A DNA stretch of 64,000 bases from Deuterostichococcus epilithicus. Taxonomy: Eukaryota; Chlorophyta; Trebouxiophyceae; Prasiolales; Stichococcaceae. How positions within the stretch are numbered: the first letter of the stretch is position 1; each line of letters opens with the position of its first letter. Below, in pieces: positions 11,461 through 21,748 of this stretch. The notes under the pieces were generated by a model. The model was not told the origin of the DNA. It saw only the letters and a list, made by a program, of their open reading frames with translations, and made no database searches. The position numbers and the translations under genes are program-made. The stretch spans positions 558,001-622,000 of the forward strand of contig JAVTLE010000018.1 of assembly GCA_033439295.1 (NCBI GenBank), in the 5' to 3' direction.

Positions 11461-14400
11461 TCAAGTCCTGCCGCCCTTCTTCTGCTTCTTGCCGCCGTGC
11501 CCGCCGCCGCCCTGCTGCTCCTTCCGCAGCCTCTTGTCCCCCTGCCGCTCCTCCTTCCGCCGTTCCTTCTCCTTCCTCTCCTTCCGCTCCTCCTGCGTGC
11601 CGCGGTCCCGCCCGGCGTCCGGTTTCCGCCGCTTGAGGCCCCGCGCCCCACCGATGCCCTCACCAGCCGTCTGCTTCCGCCCCTCCCGCTTTGCTTTCGT
11701 TTTGCTGCCGGCAGGCCGCTGCGCGCCGCCGGCGCCGGCGCCGCCGGACCGCTCCGCCAGAGTGCGACTGCTGGGCCCTGCCGAGAAGTCCGCCTCCGGC
11801 TCCTCGCCGACCTGTCAGTTTAGGGTTTGGGGTCGTGTAAGGACCAGCCGACTGTTAAGACACGACGGGGACAGTTGCCTCCAGAGCAGGCTGCCAGTTG
11901 ACCGGCTGCGCGGCCCATACCATAACCACAGCCGGCAGCAGCCGCCGCCACAGCGGCGCCGCAACAACTCAACAATGCAGTCGAGGAGTGCAGGAGCGCG
12001 GAGCAGCAACTGCATGCCGAGACGGTGCTGCGGCCATTACCATACCCTTCATATTAAAGGAATGGAACCCCAGCTCGACGGCAGACAAACGCGTTCTCCT
12101 CCGGCTTGTGGCATGATTCTACGGGGTCGTGATGAGGGCTGACAACCATGGACACCCTACCTCGGCGCGGTAGGCGGCGGCATCGTCCTCTGCCTTGCTG
12201 GAGCGCTTCGCAGCTTCCCCCGCATCCAGCTCCTCCTGCCACCACGGCTTTTTCGCCGGCTTCGCAGTGCCGCCCTCTGCCGCCGCCTTGGCCGCCGCCT
12301 TGCGCCGCACGTTCTCGTCCTGCGTTTCAGTTTGGATGTCGCGGTTGGAAAATAAGTAAATGGACATGTTCTCATTGGGGAGTGTCGGACCATGGAGCGG
12401 CAGCGCCGACAGGCGCCCCCGCCCTTCACGTCGCCGCCGTATCGCCGCCTTCCGCTGAATGTCCTTTCCCTGCGGGTGAGATGATGAAACGTTGGGGAAT
12501 CCAGTGATGGATGCTATCAGGATTTCCGAGACGCAGAGCCGACAGGCAACGCCGTCCTCCGCCGCCGCCTTAGCCGTCGCCTTGCGCCACAGATCTTCCT
12601 CTGCCATCCTGAACAGGTTTACCACCTTTGGAATCCAACACTGGGTGCCATCGGATCTTCAAGTGGAACAAGAGTGGCAGAGATTGCATGCTGCATGTGC
12701 TTATTCGGTCTGCCTTGCTGACACTGCGGGTCGTATGGTGAGTGTGCCCCTCGACAGCTGGCTGCGCGCTAAGCTGTCAGACTACAGCTGGAAAGCTGGT
12801 CTGCTCTCCAGCTGGCGCCAGGAGTCGGCAGCCGCAGTCAGCCGATGTGCTGAAATGACTTTCTGGCAGCGATGCCAGCCAGAAGGCTACAGCGACTCCA
12901 AGGATAGCTACGTTTCAGTGCGCCACAAATGCGCAATCTGCCATCTGCGATGGACCGCCACATGGCGCCTGTGCAACCCCCCCCGCGGCTGTTCGCACCG
13001 CACGCACAGGGGTTGCAAACCCGCCAAGGCAGCGCTGCAACTTCATGAAGTGAAAGTCCCAATGCAAGGCATCAGGTGTGTCCCCCACCTGCTGCTTGCG
13101 GCGGGCGTCCTTCTCCTCTTCCGCCCGCCGCGCCGCGTCTTTCCGAGCGTCCGCCGCCGCCGCCTCCGCCTCTGACTTCGCCTCGAAGGCGTGGAACAGC
13201 ACCTTGCCGTCGCACAGGCCCTCCTCCACCTTTACGATCTCCAGGCTCATGCGCGGCCCGATCTGCGGGGTCGTACATTTGTGGGGTGAGAAACCGTGCA
13301 AGGGAGGGATGCGGACGCCTTGCCGCCGCACGAGCCCTCCTCTACATTCACGGTGACCAGGCTCACGTGCAGCCCAAGCTGTGCTGGACATTGGAAGGCG
13401 CCTGCAGGTGAGCCCTGCAGACAGCCTTGCGTGCAGGGTCAGGCATGAGGCAGGGTCGGCAGCAGCACCAGGCGTGATCGACAAAACCCTGGAGCCCCTT
13501 CGAAATGAGGGGAGGGTCATAGGCGAGTCGGAAACGGCGCATCTCAAGTCTGGCAGAGGCTGCTCGAGCGCCGCACCTCCTGCAGCTGCACGCGCGACTG
13601 CCGGGCGGCGAGATTGCCCCTGCCCAGGTCCTGCGACAGCATCACCCGGGACTCACCCGCCTCCTCCCCCTCGCTCTCCTGCGCGGGCGACAACCAGGAA
13701 GCATCGCGCCAGGTTACTTTTCATGCTGCCAAGATGTTCTGCACAAGGAAAGCCGAGCCATATGGGGATGGTGCTTGAAGGTCCTGCGACCGCGTCACCC
13801 GTAATTGTTTCCGCTTCCCAGGCCCTTGCATTCCTGCGCACAGAAAGCGTGCGTCCACGTCGGTGTCCGTGTAGGTGGCGGACACGAGGCTGCTCGCCCT
13901 TGCCAAAGCGTGTTGGCTGCGCCGAGTCTCAAGTCTTAGGGGTGTGCCCGTAAGCATTCCACACCCTGGTGCATAGGCAAGGCCGCCACTCCCCTCGCAA
14001 GGGTCCGCGGCATGCCTGCACGGCTGCCGCACCAGGTGCTGCGGTTGATGGCTGAGACTGGAACCCTTTGCGCAAGGCAGTGCAGACAAGTCCTCGGCAC
14101 TCTGTGTCCCTTTGTGACGCGCAGGAAACAGAGGCGGTGCGCGCACCGAGCCGTAGCCGGACTTTGTCAGGAACTCTGAGACGTCTGCCATGTCGCCCAT
14201 AGATGGCAGCGCGCGGCCGGCCACCAGCGTCTTCACGCCCCTGGAGACGCCCGACGGCGCGACCGCAATGGCGTAGTGCCGGAAGGAGATGCGCCTGGTC
14301 GCCCTGTCGTGGTCCAGCAGCACCACGCGCTGCAGGGTGGGCAGGGAATGGATGACTGACTAATGACACTTTGTCAGTGCAGGCCTGACGACAAGAGCCA

Positions 14401-15961
14401 GGGCGCTTCGGCATGGTCCAGCAGCACCATGCGCTGCAGGGTGGGCAGTACGACACTTGCCATCCATGTAATGTATCTGCATGGATACATTGGACAGCCA
14501 GAAACCCCGTGTCGTGGTCCCCCAGCACCACGCGCTGCAGGGTGGGCAGGGAGGGAACGACAAGGTGCATCGCGTGAGGCAACCAGGCCAGGGTGCTTGC
14601 TGAGGTGCCAAGCACGTGTCCCATGCCTGAAGCAGTGCTGTGTCTGCTTGCAGGCTGCACACTCGTTGCCCTGCTGGCCAGGCGGACTGACGCACAGACA
14701 TGTCCCTCTTCTGGGCAGGCGCCCCTTCAAAGATCTCAATCCTGGCACCAGGCGACAGGGCAGGGCGGCCGCCCCGCCGGGGGCGCACACACCTGGCAGC
14801 TGGCGAGGCGCACGGTGGTGACGTTGAGCGTCGGGAACAAGTTCTGGAACAAAATGGTGGCCAGCTTGAGGTGGCCCGGCCCGTTGAAGTTGTTCATGAC
14901 CAGCAGCGGCGGCGCGGTCCACAGGGTCTGCGGCGCGCGAGGGCGCTGCTGCGCCGCCGCCACGTCGCGCATGAGCGCGTACTCGTGCACCCGCATCGTC
15001 ATCGTCGGCCCCTGTTGCAGGAATGAACCGGCACAGGAGCTGAGTCCGGGGGCTCAAAGCTGACCTGGGCGAGCGCCCGTCGGCAAGCCCGGCGGCACCG
15101 GACGGCACAGCCAACACACAGCCATGAAAGGGCCACCAACGCATTGCGGGCTGCCAAGTCAGTGCCCTGCGTGCAGCTCCCTGCTCGCGCAGTGGCAGGA
15201 ACATGAAATGGAGGCTGTGCATCCGCCTTCGGGACCTCACCCGCGGGCTCTTTGCAATGCGCAAGTAGGAGGCGTGCTGCGTGGCGGTCAGGATGAGGAA
15301 GTGCGTGACGCCCAGCGGCCCCGCGATGTGCACGAAGTCGCGCAGCACGTTGCGCTTGGACTCCCGCAGCCGCGGCGCCGTGTGCGGCGCCATCACCTTG
15401 CGCAGGTCCGCCTCCAGGTCCGCCATCACCAGCTGCAGCAGCAGGTGACCGCCAGCGTTTCAGGGTGGATCATCATAGCCACCATTGGGTTGGCGCCTTG
15501 GCGCCTCCAGTTTTGCCGTCACCAGCTGCGGCAACCCATAGTTGTGAGGTCGCACTGATGTTTCTTCAGTGGAATGAGTCACATCCAGCGCAAACTGCTG
15601 TCCCTTTGCAGCCGCAGCCGCAGCCGCAGCCGCAGCCATGGTTGCGGCCGCTCATGCCGCACCTCTGCAGCCAGGACGCTCCAGCTGTGGGAAGCGTGCT
15701 GTGCCTTCTGGATTTGCTGGCATCTTCTTCATGAGTTCTAGGCATTGCTGCAATCTGGCCCCGATACATAGTTGTGGCAAAAGTGCCCGCCGTGCGCTGC
15801 CATTGAGGGCTCACCGACGCTGCATTGCGCAAACGAGTGCTGCTTACCCCATGCCTGCCGCGCCGGAAGACGAAGCTCTTCGGGTCTCCCTTCTTAGATG
15901 GGTCTGTTGACACGGCCTGGTGCGTCTTCTTCTTTTTCTGCAGGTGCAGCAGGATGGCCAT
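11461..15961 (-). CDS. PPAN: Ribosome biogenesis factor PPAN/Ssf1 (Peter Pan), Brix domain
   Basis: Nucleolar factor for 60S subunit maturation. Exons in transcript order: 15848-15961, 15241-15432, 14793-15011, 14147-14329, 13577-13678, 13089-13262, 12161-12319, 11461-11811, all joined in phase 0, about 497 residues. Motifs: PKSFVFRRG near the N-terminus, then DLRKVMAPHTAPRLRESK, DFVHIAGPLGVTHFL, LVMNNFNG, ILFQNLFPTLNV, ISFRHYAIAVAPSGVSRGVK, NLAARQSRVQLQEIGPRMSL and EGLCDGKVLFHAF; this order is diagnostic of PPAN/Ssf1. The C-terminus is highly basic, ending HGGKKQKKGGRT, typical of nucleolar proteins. A start further upstream is possible because the first exon begins close to an acceptor-like CTGCAG. 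Two extra Lys/Ala segments resembling the 12161-12319 exon lie near 12400-12470 and 12540-12610 and may be alternative or decayed exon copies. Confidence 0.9.
14297..14556 (-). repeat. Three tandem copies of a PPAN exon 5' edge (one real, two intronic ghosts)
   Basis: The real exon start, acceptor CTGCAG plus sequence for RVVLLDHD, ends at 14329. Two degenerate copies of the same acceptor plus about 40 bp of exon lie upstream in the intron at about 14397-14452 (RMVLLDHA) and 14502-14556 (RVVLGDHD), spaced about 103 bp apart. The ghosts keep the AG acceptor and polypyrimidine tract but lose the rest of the exon. Confidence 0.8.
15609..15640. repeat. Hexanucleotide microsatellite (GCAGCC)n
   Basis: About five consecutive GCAGCC units inside the first PPAN intron. 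Confidence 0.9.
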
Positions 15962-16744
15962 CGCGTCAGCCGGCGCATGCGCAGAAGCAACGGTGAAGCA
16001 ACCGTCTACGGTGAAGCTTCCAGCGGCTTTGATTCGGTTAGGTCAGGATAATGCATCTTGACGCTTAACGCAGGACACAATCGCGCACCCTTGGCTTTGC
16101 CATGGCTGCTCAAGCCTTCGGTTTGGTGCTGGGAGATTCGCCTTGCGCAACGAGCACCTGTCGTCAGCTGTTCGAGGGCAACCTGTTTCGGTTTGGTCTA
16201 TCAAGAAGAACTTAGAGACACAATGCGCAAAGGCCCTTAGTGCTTCGATTGCGGTTGGAGAAACTGGCCCTGGTCTCGGAGTCGGCCGAGCACAATTGAG
16301 AATTGACAGAGTGCAAAACCCTTTCCAAGGAAGCAGCCCCCGCATCTTGCCCCGACATGCTTACTCCGCACGAGCCGTCAGATTGCCCGAAGCCGCAGCC
16401 AATTCTCCCTCTCTCCTTCCAGCGATTGCGGCGTTTTCCGCAAGCTCAGGTGCGCTGCAGTTGTACGGCGTGGCCGACCGGCCTGTGCCTCTCGCTGTGT
16501 CATCGAAGTCTCAACGCCAACATCAGGCGGCTGCTCATGCTGCTCGAACATTGAGCAGTGTGATGCCAGTCTGTGCAGCAAAGCATCTTCCTCATCAGTG
16601 CACATGTGCATGCACATGTGTGGTTGCTCGACTTGTCCACGACGCCCGTTCTGAGGTCCTCGCCCATCCGCAGGCCTTTGTGCCTCTCGGGAGTCGAGTT
16701 GACCTCGTGTCGACGCGTCAAGACTCCTACCGGAATCAGCAACC
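15962..16744. promoter_or_regulatory. Divergent promoter region shared by PPAN and eS10
   Basis: Head-to-head region of about 780 bp between two genes of ribosome production. It holds a perfect 20-bp palindrome, CACATGTGCATGCACATGTG, at 16601-16620, about 125 bp upstream of the eS10 start. Function is inferred from position only. Confidence 0.5.
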
Positions 16745-19118
16745 ATGCTGATCTCCAAATCTGACCGCAAGGCGGTCTACAAGTACCTCTTCCAGGGTGA
16801 GCACACGTGAAGCCCTGAGTGCCAGTGCACCACCCACTTGACCAAACAGCAATGACGACACCCAAGCAGCAATGACGACACCCACCGCCCTTCCGAGAAC
16901 GCTCCTGCGTCTCATCGACCGAGCACTCCGATGCCAGGCAGAATCGGTCGCGGTTTGTGAGCTGTTGTTCATGTGTCGCCGTGCGACATGTCTGCAGACT
17001 GCATCCCGTCATGTTGCCAGCAGCAATGACGAAACCCACCGCCCGTCCGAGAACGCTCCTGCGTCTCACTGACCGAGCACTCCGGTGCCAGGCAGAATCG
17101 GTGGCGGTTTGTGAGCTGTTGTCCATGTGGCGCCGCGCGACATGTCCGCGGACTGCATCCCGTCGTTTTGCCAGCAGCAATGACGAAACCCACCGCCCGT
17201 CCGAGAACGCTCCTGCGTCTCACTGACCGAGCACTCCGGTGCCAGGCAGAATCGGTGGCGGTTTGTGAGCTGCTTTGTCAATGTGCATCATCTCGAACAG
17301 CAATGACGACATTCACCGCCCGTCCGAGACCGCTCCTGCGTCTCACCGACTCGAGCACATATTGTGCCAGGCAGATTTGGTGGCGGTTTGTGAGCTGTTA
17401 CCTTGTGTGCATCCTGTGCGTCCTGACCAACAGCAATGACGACATCCACCGCCCATTTGAGAGCGCTCCTGCCTCTTGCTGACCGAGCACCTTTGTGTGC
17501 TAGGCAGAACTGGTGGCGGTTTGTGAGCTGTGCTCTCAGGACCACTGCAACGCGGTCCATTCTCACCGTAGCACTCCGTCTTTCACCAACTGTTGTGATC
17601 TCGAACGATCCCCGTGATCCTTGTCCTGCAGAGGGGGTGCTGTTTGCGGAGAAGGACTTCAACCTGCCCAAGCACCCCGAGGTGGACGTCTCCAACCTGG
17701 TCGTCATCAAGCTGATGCAGTCCTTCAAGTCTCGCGAGCTCGTCACGGAGCGCTTCGCGTGGCGCCACTACTACTGGTGGGTTACGTCGTGCACACAGCT
17801 TCGCATGCATGTCAAGAGGAGGGTGGCGGCGGGCGATCAGGACGGTATCGTGTACATTCAATCAAATGCGTGCAGCCATGGCTGTGAGATGCATCATTCC
17901 CGATCGAGGACGCTCCTGCGCCTCACTCATCCAAGCTACAGCCGGGATGATGCAGGGAGATTCGAGCCACTGCCTCTGACAGCAGCAGCAGCAGCAGCAG
18001 TAGCAGCAGTATTCAACTCGGCGATGAGATGCGCGGTGCATCCCGAGGCCAATCCTGTGCCTCCGGTTCCCAAGCTTTTAGCTCTGTGGACACACCGATG
18101 CACGACGAGCCGAGTTTGTGTTTTGTAGTGGGCAGTGTAATGCATCATCCCAGCCAGTGGCGCATCCTGCCCTTGGCGCTCTCGCGCACCCTGCTGCAAG
18201 GGAGAAACCGTGGGGTCTCGCGTCATGCGAGCGCGCCGTTCACGATGCAGCCATGATGTCAACCATCCCGACAGAGGAAGCTCCCTGCTCCTCGTGCGCC
18301 AGAGCCTTTGCAGGCTGGGAAGACGCAATGGGAATCTGAGCTGAAAGCCCCAGGGTGTTGGGCTGGAAGCATTCTGCCATCATCAAGCTGGGAAGAGTGT
18401 GGCATACACATTGAAGGGAAATGTTTGCTCATGTGTTAGAGGCCAACTGGGTGCCTGCTGTCGTGCAGGTTCGTCACCGACGAGGGCATCGAGTACCTGC
18501 GCGAGTTTCTGAACATCCCTGCGGACGTTGTGCCCAACACCCTCAAGAAGAGCTCGCGGCCCCTGGAGCGCGCGCCCGGCGGCGGCGCCGGAGGAGACCG
18601 GCCGCCGAGGCGGGACTTCGGCGGCGGCGACAGGCCCCGCCGCGACTTCGGCGAGGGTGGCGGCGGCGGTGAGTTGCTCGCATGAGGCACGAGCTGCTGA
18701 CTGCTGAGGCTGTCCCGAGCAACCTCGCTCCCGCAGGGGCGCAAGTGCTCAATCTGCAGCTCCCTTGTTGCAGTCACCGGCTTCTGTTGCAGGCTGCCCA
18801 GCGCTGTTTGCTGACGGCATCCGACCCTATCGTTTGCGCAGGCTTTGGCCGTGGCGGCGGCGGTGACCGCGAGGGCTACCGTGGCGGCCCGCCGCGCGAG
18901 GGCGGCTTCGGCCGTGGCCGCCCCGCCGGCGACGAGAAGGTGCCAGATGCGATTGTGAATCGATGTCGACTTGCCTCATCTGTCGAGTGCAGTCTGGTCT
19001 CAGCCATGTCAACATTCTCCAGCCAGGAAGAGAGCCATTTACATTGTCCGTGCAGGCTGGCGGCGGCGCGCCCGCGGGCTACAACCCCTCCTTCGGCCGG
19101 GGCGGCGGCACCGCTTGA
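16745..19118 (+). CDS. RPS10: 40S ribosomal protein eS10
   Basis: Small-subunit protein of the cytosolic ribosome head. Five exons: 16745-16796, 17632-17776, 18469-18668, 18842-18939, 19056-19118; phases 1, 2, 1, 0 match; 185 residues. The eS10 core is clear: [17 protein letters not shown], then [45 protein letters not shown] and [20 protein letters not shown]. The C-terminus is a Gly/Arg/Asp-rich tail ([15 protein letters not shown] repeats), as in plant and algal eS10. The first intron is long (835 bp) and filled with a tandem repeat, listed separately. A TGTAA at 19164-19168 could be the algal-type poly(A) signal. Confidence 0.96.
16845..17540 (+). repeat. Minisatellite of ~120-157 bp units in eS10 intron 1
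   Basis: Five diverged copies start near 16872, 17023, 17180, 17302 and 17433. Each begins with CAATGACGA, continues through ACCGCCC...GAGAACGCTCCTGCGTCTCA, then CCAGGCAGAATCGG, and ends with GCGGTTTGTGAGCTG. A partial copy recurs near 17895-17935 in intron 2. The repeat lies wholly outside coding sequence. Confidence 0.85.
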
Positions 19119-19163
19119 AGTCGCTCACGGTTGCTTGATCAAGGCGTGGCTGCGGTCCTCCTG

Positions 19164-19168
19164 TGTAA
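19164..19168 (+). terminator. Candidate TGTAA poly(A) signal of eS10
   Basis: TGTAA is the usual polyadenylation signal in chlorophytes. This one lies about 46 bp after the stop codon. Position is the only evidence. Confidence 0.3.
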
Positions 19169-20416
19169 CAGAACGCTGTCCCACTGCCGCGGAACGTTAC
19201 GAGCCCTTTTGCACAGATCCAGAAGCCCCTCCACTTGCACCGGCCTCCCCAGCAGCTGTCCACGTTCCCCGCCTCCCCAGCAGCCATCTTCCTCCCCCCC
19301 TTGCCGCAACCCAGCCAGGTCCTCCTCCTCCAGATCGCGCACATGCGCACACTTCCAGCAGCATCGTTCTCGGGTAGTCACACCTCTCGCCGCCGCTCTC
19401 AAGTTCCCCAGCTTCGCTTGCACCGATGCAACACACCCCTTCCCTTTCCCGCCTTCTGGGCACTCTGCAATCCTGTGCCGTGGCTTGTGCCGCGCTCTTA
19501 TCACGCCCTCCTAAACCTCCTTCTCATCACCGGAATGGGATGGCTGCTGTGCCGCCGAGGACGCCTGGGCGTCCTTGCCGCCTGCGACACGATGATAATC
19601 CTGTGAGTGGAGCAGGTTAGTTGCTGTGGTCCCTGATGCGGTCATTACACTGCTTGCGATCCAGAGTACCCGATGTAGGCAGTTGCTGGCACAGGCTGCT
19701 GTAAGCTGGCTGCAGTGCTAGTTTTGGATCAGGACGGAACCAGCAACATGCTGCCAGCCCGGCATGCCTCCGGGCAACAGCAGGCCAGTGGCAATGCACA
19801 CCGGGACGGATCAAGCGTGCGTGGCCGGCAGCAATGCAGCAGGCGCAGCAGCGGCGACAATCCAGCGCCCAGCCCTGCAACTGCAGGCACGTCATGAATC
19901 AGCCGGCTGCTTGGCCTCTTTAGCCCTCAGTTGTCGAGTTCAGCGGTGCAGAAGCACTATGCAGTCAGGAAGTACAGTTGCTGAAGGCCTCTTTTGCAGG
20001 CGGGGGTGGCGGCGCGCACCTTGCAACCGCCTGTATCTGAGCGGCGCGCCCGTTCCAATTGACAACGAGGTCAACGGTCGTCCTGTGCAGCGCGTGAGGA
20101 TCAGCACAAGGCTCCAGTCTGCTTTCAATGATGCGCCAGGCAGCTGCCTATGGCCTGTGCAGCCTCTTATGCAGCAGACTTAATGCAATGCGCAGGTGCA
20201 GTTGCGGTCCAGATACTCGGAGGGCAGGCAAGCCGGACTGCGAACACAAGCGGCACACGGCAAGCAGCTGTCCGACAAACATAAATTTACCTGAGAGCCT
20301 GCCACAACGTGAGCGGCTGCACTGAAGCTCTACGCGCGGCAGGCGGTTCAGAGTTCAGCAGCCAACCCTACTGCTGCAGTAGCGCACAGCAGCCGATCGC
20401 AACACACATGTGTCCG
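19169..20416. other. Intergenic, no supported gene
   Basis: No frame with family motifs or consistent splice chain was found. It contains CT-rich stretches around 19225-19345. Confidence 0.4.
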
Positions 20417-21046
20417 TCAGCGGCTGCTGGCACGACCAGTGTTCCCTGCCAGCCGCAGGGCAGCGAGCGCGGCAACGTCATTCCGCCGCTGGGCTGCCAG
20501 AGCCGCCAGTCGCAGCCGCACCCAGTGCATGCGCCACTCGATCCCCCGCCGCGCTTGCTTCCAACTGCTGCGCCGTCCCTTGTGGGGGCGGCGCCGCGGC
20601 GGCTTCGTTGCCCTACGACCATCGCCGGATGTGTCGCTGTCGTTCAGGAAGGTGACTGCATGCGCATCATGCGGGCCGCCGCCATCGTCCATTGCCGTGG
20701 CGTCGCTGCATGCTTCTGCAGAGGCGGCTCCTTGCCGCCCGCCCAATGTTGCAGCTGGTATGGCATGCGTTGCCTCAGGCCGCCCTGCCGCTGCATGCGC
20801 TGCAAACCAGGGGATCCTGAGCAACTCTTCTGCAGCACACTCGCCCTGCGGCACTGCTGCGGCGGCGGCTGCGGACACGCCATCTCGTACATGGGCGGAA
20901 CCCATTGATTCTGCAGGGGGGGTTGCTGCTGCCTCGCCGGCTGTACGTGCAGGTGTTGGTGCTGTCGCCTCCTCAGCTATGGGCGTCCTTGGCGCTGTGG
21001 CTGACGCCGCTGGTGCAGCTCGCAGGATCAGTCGCCTCGGAGGCAT
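20417..21046 (-). CDS. Uncharacterised basic protein, single exon
   Basis: An uninterrupted 209-codon frame from ATG 21044-21046. The N-terminal ~135 residues are Ala/Thr/Pro-rich and low in complexity. The C-terminal part is strongly basic and helical-looking: PPRRRPHKGRRSSWKQARR, then IEWRMHWVRLRLAALAAQRR. That arrangement of a basic block followed by an amphipathic W-rich helix resembles a segment in some plant and algal nuclear proteins, but I cannot name the family. A shorter, less convincing frame overlaps on the other strand. More exons downstream or upstream cannot be excluded. Confidence 0.45.
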   Translation of the reverse strand: MPPRRLILRAAPAASATAPRTPIAEEATAPTPARTAGEAAATPPAESMGSAHVRDGVSAAAAAAVPQGECAAEELLRIPWFAAHAAAGRPEATHAIPAATLGGRQGAASAEACSDATAMDDGGGPHDAHAVTFLNDSDTSGDGRRATKPPRRRPHKGRRSSWKQARRGIEWRMHWVRLRLAALAAQRRNDVAALAALRLAGNTGRASSR

Positions 21047-21748
21047 GCTGCAGCGACTAGTGCTGCATCTCTACTTGAATAAGAGCAGTCAGTGAATGAA
21101 TGCATCAATCAGCTGAAGGGGTGCCTGAAGCCGGTCACCTCGGTTGAACGTGAAAGTGTCCCGGAGTACCAGAACGTCCAAGACTGAGGCCCCAAGTCTT
21201 CGGAGAGAGGCATTTCACCAGGTCACTTTCCGGGCACTTGCTACATGTCGTAAATGAGCTGGCAGACAAACGCACAATCAAGCCCGAGATCTCGTGGTGA
21301 ACCTCCGCCATATTCTCCACCAAATTTCGAAATGCGCAACATCAGCAAGGTGCCAAGTACAACAACCTCCTCTGCGTAGAAGGTTGTCTAGTACGCCACT
21401 CCAAAACACGAAACTTGAGCTTCACAGCAAACCATGCCCTAGCCCCTTAGCCGCCGATCTTGAGCAGCACATGGTGTGCCTGACATGTGTCCGTTGCCCT
21501 GGCTCTACAACGCATGTCTGGCTTTTGACGTACGCTCGTGGTACTGCAACTATGTTCCCTCGCCATTCAGAGGTTCTAGCCGACATCGTGGCTCATCCGG
21601 CGCCCACTCCCACTCGGCAGCGACTGGACTCCCTCTGCTCTGCTTCTCATCGTGATCCATTTTCGCACAGATGAATATCTTAGGTGTCAGCTGGCCGCTG
21701 CTGCACTTGCGGCGCAGACACGCCGCTTCCGGCACCGCTGCCTCGCCT
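21047..21748. other. Intergenic, no supported gene
   Basis: Presumed 3' flank of the DJ-1-like gene and 5' flank of the basic protein gene, both on the minus strand. I see no distinct element. Confidence 0.4.

Noticed and set aside
13860-13895. Possible micro-exon encoding ATYTDTD in PPAN
   Set aside because: No acceptor gives the right phase, and the flanking exons already join in phase 0 as in other PPAN proteins.
20439-21095. 218-codon plus-strand frame overlapping the small basic protein
   Set aside because: Composition is Ala/Ser/Cys-rich without any structured segment; the minus reading has a better-defined basic and helical region.
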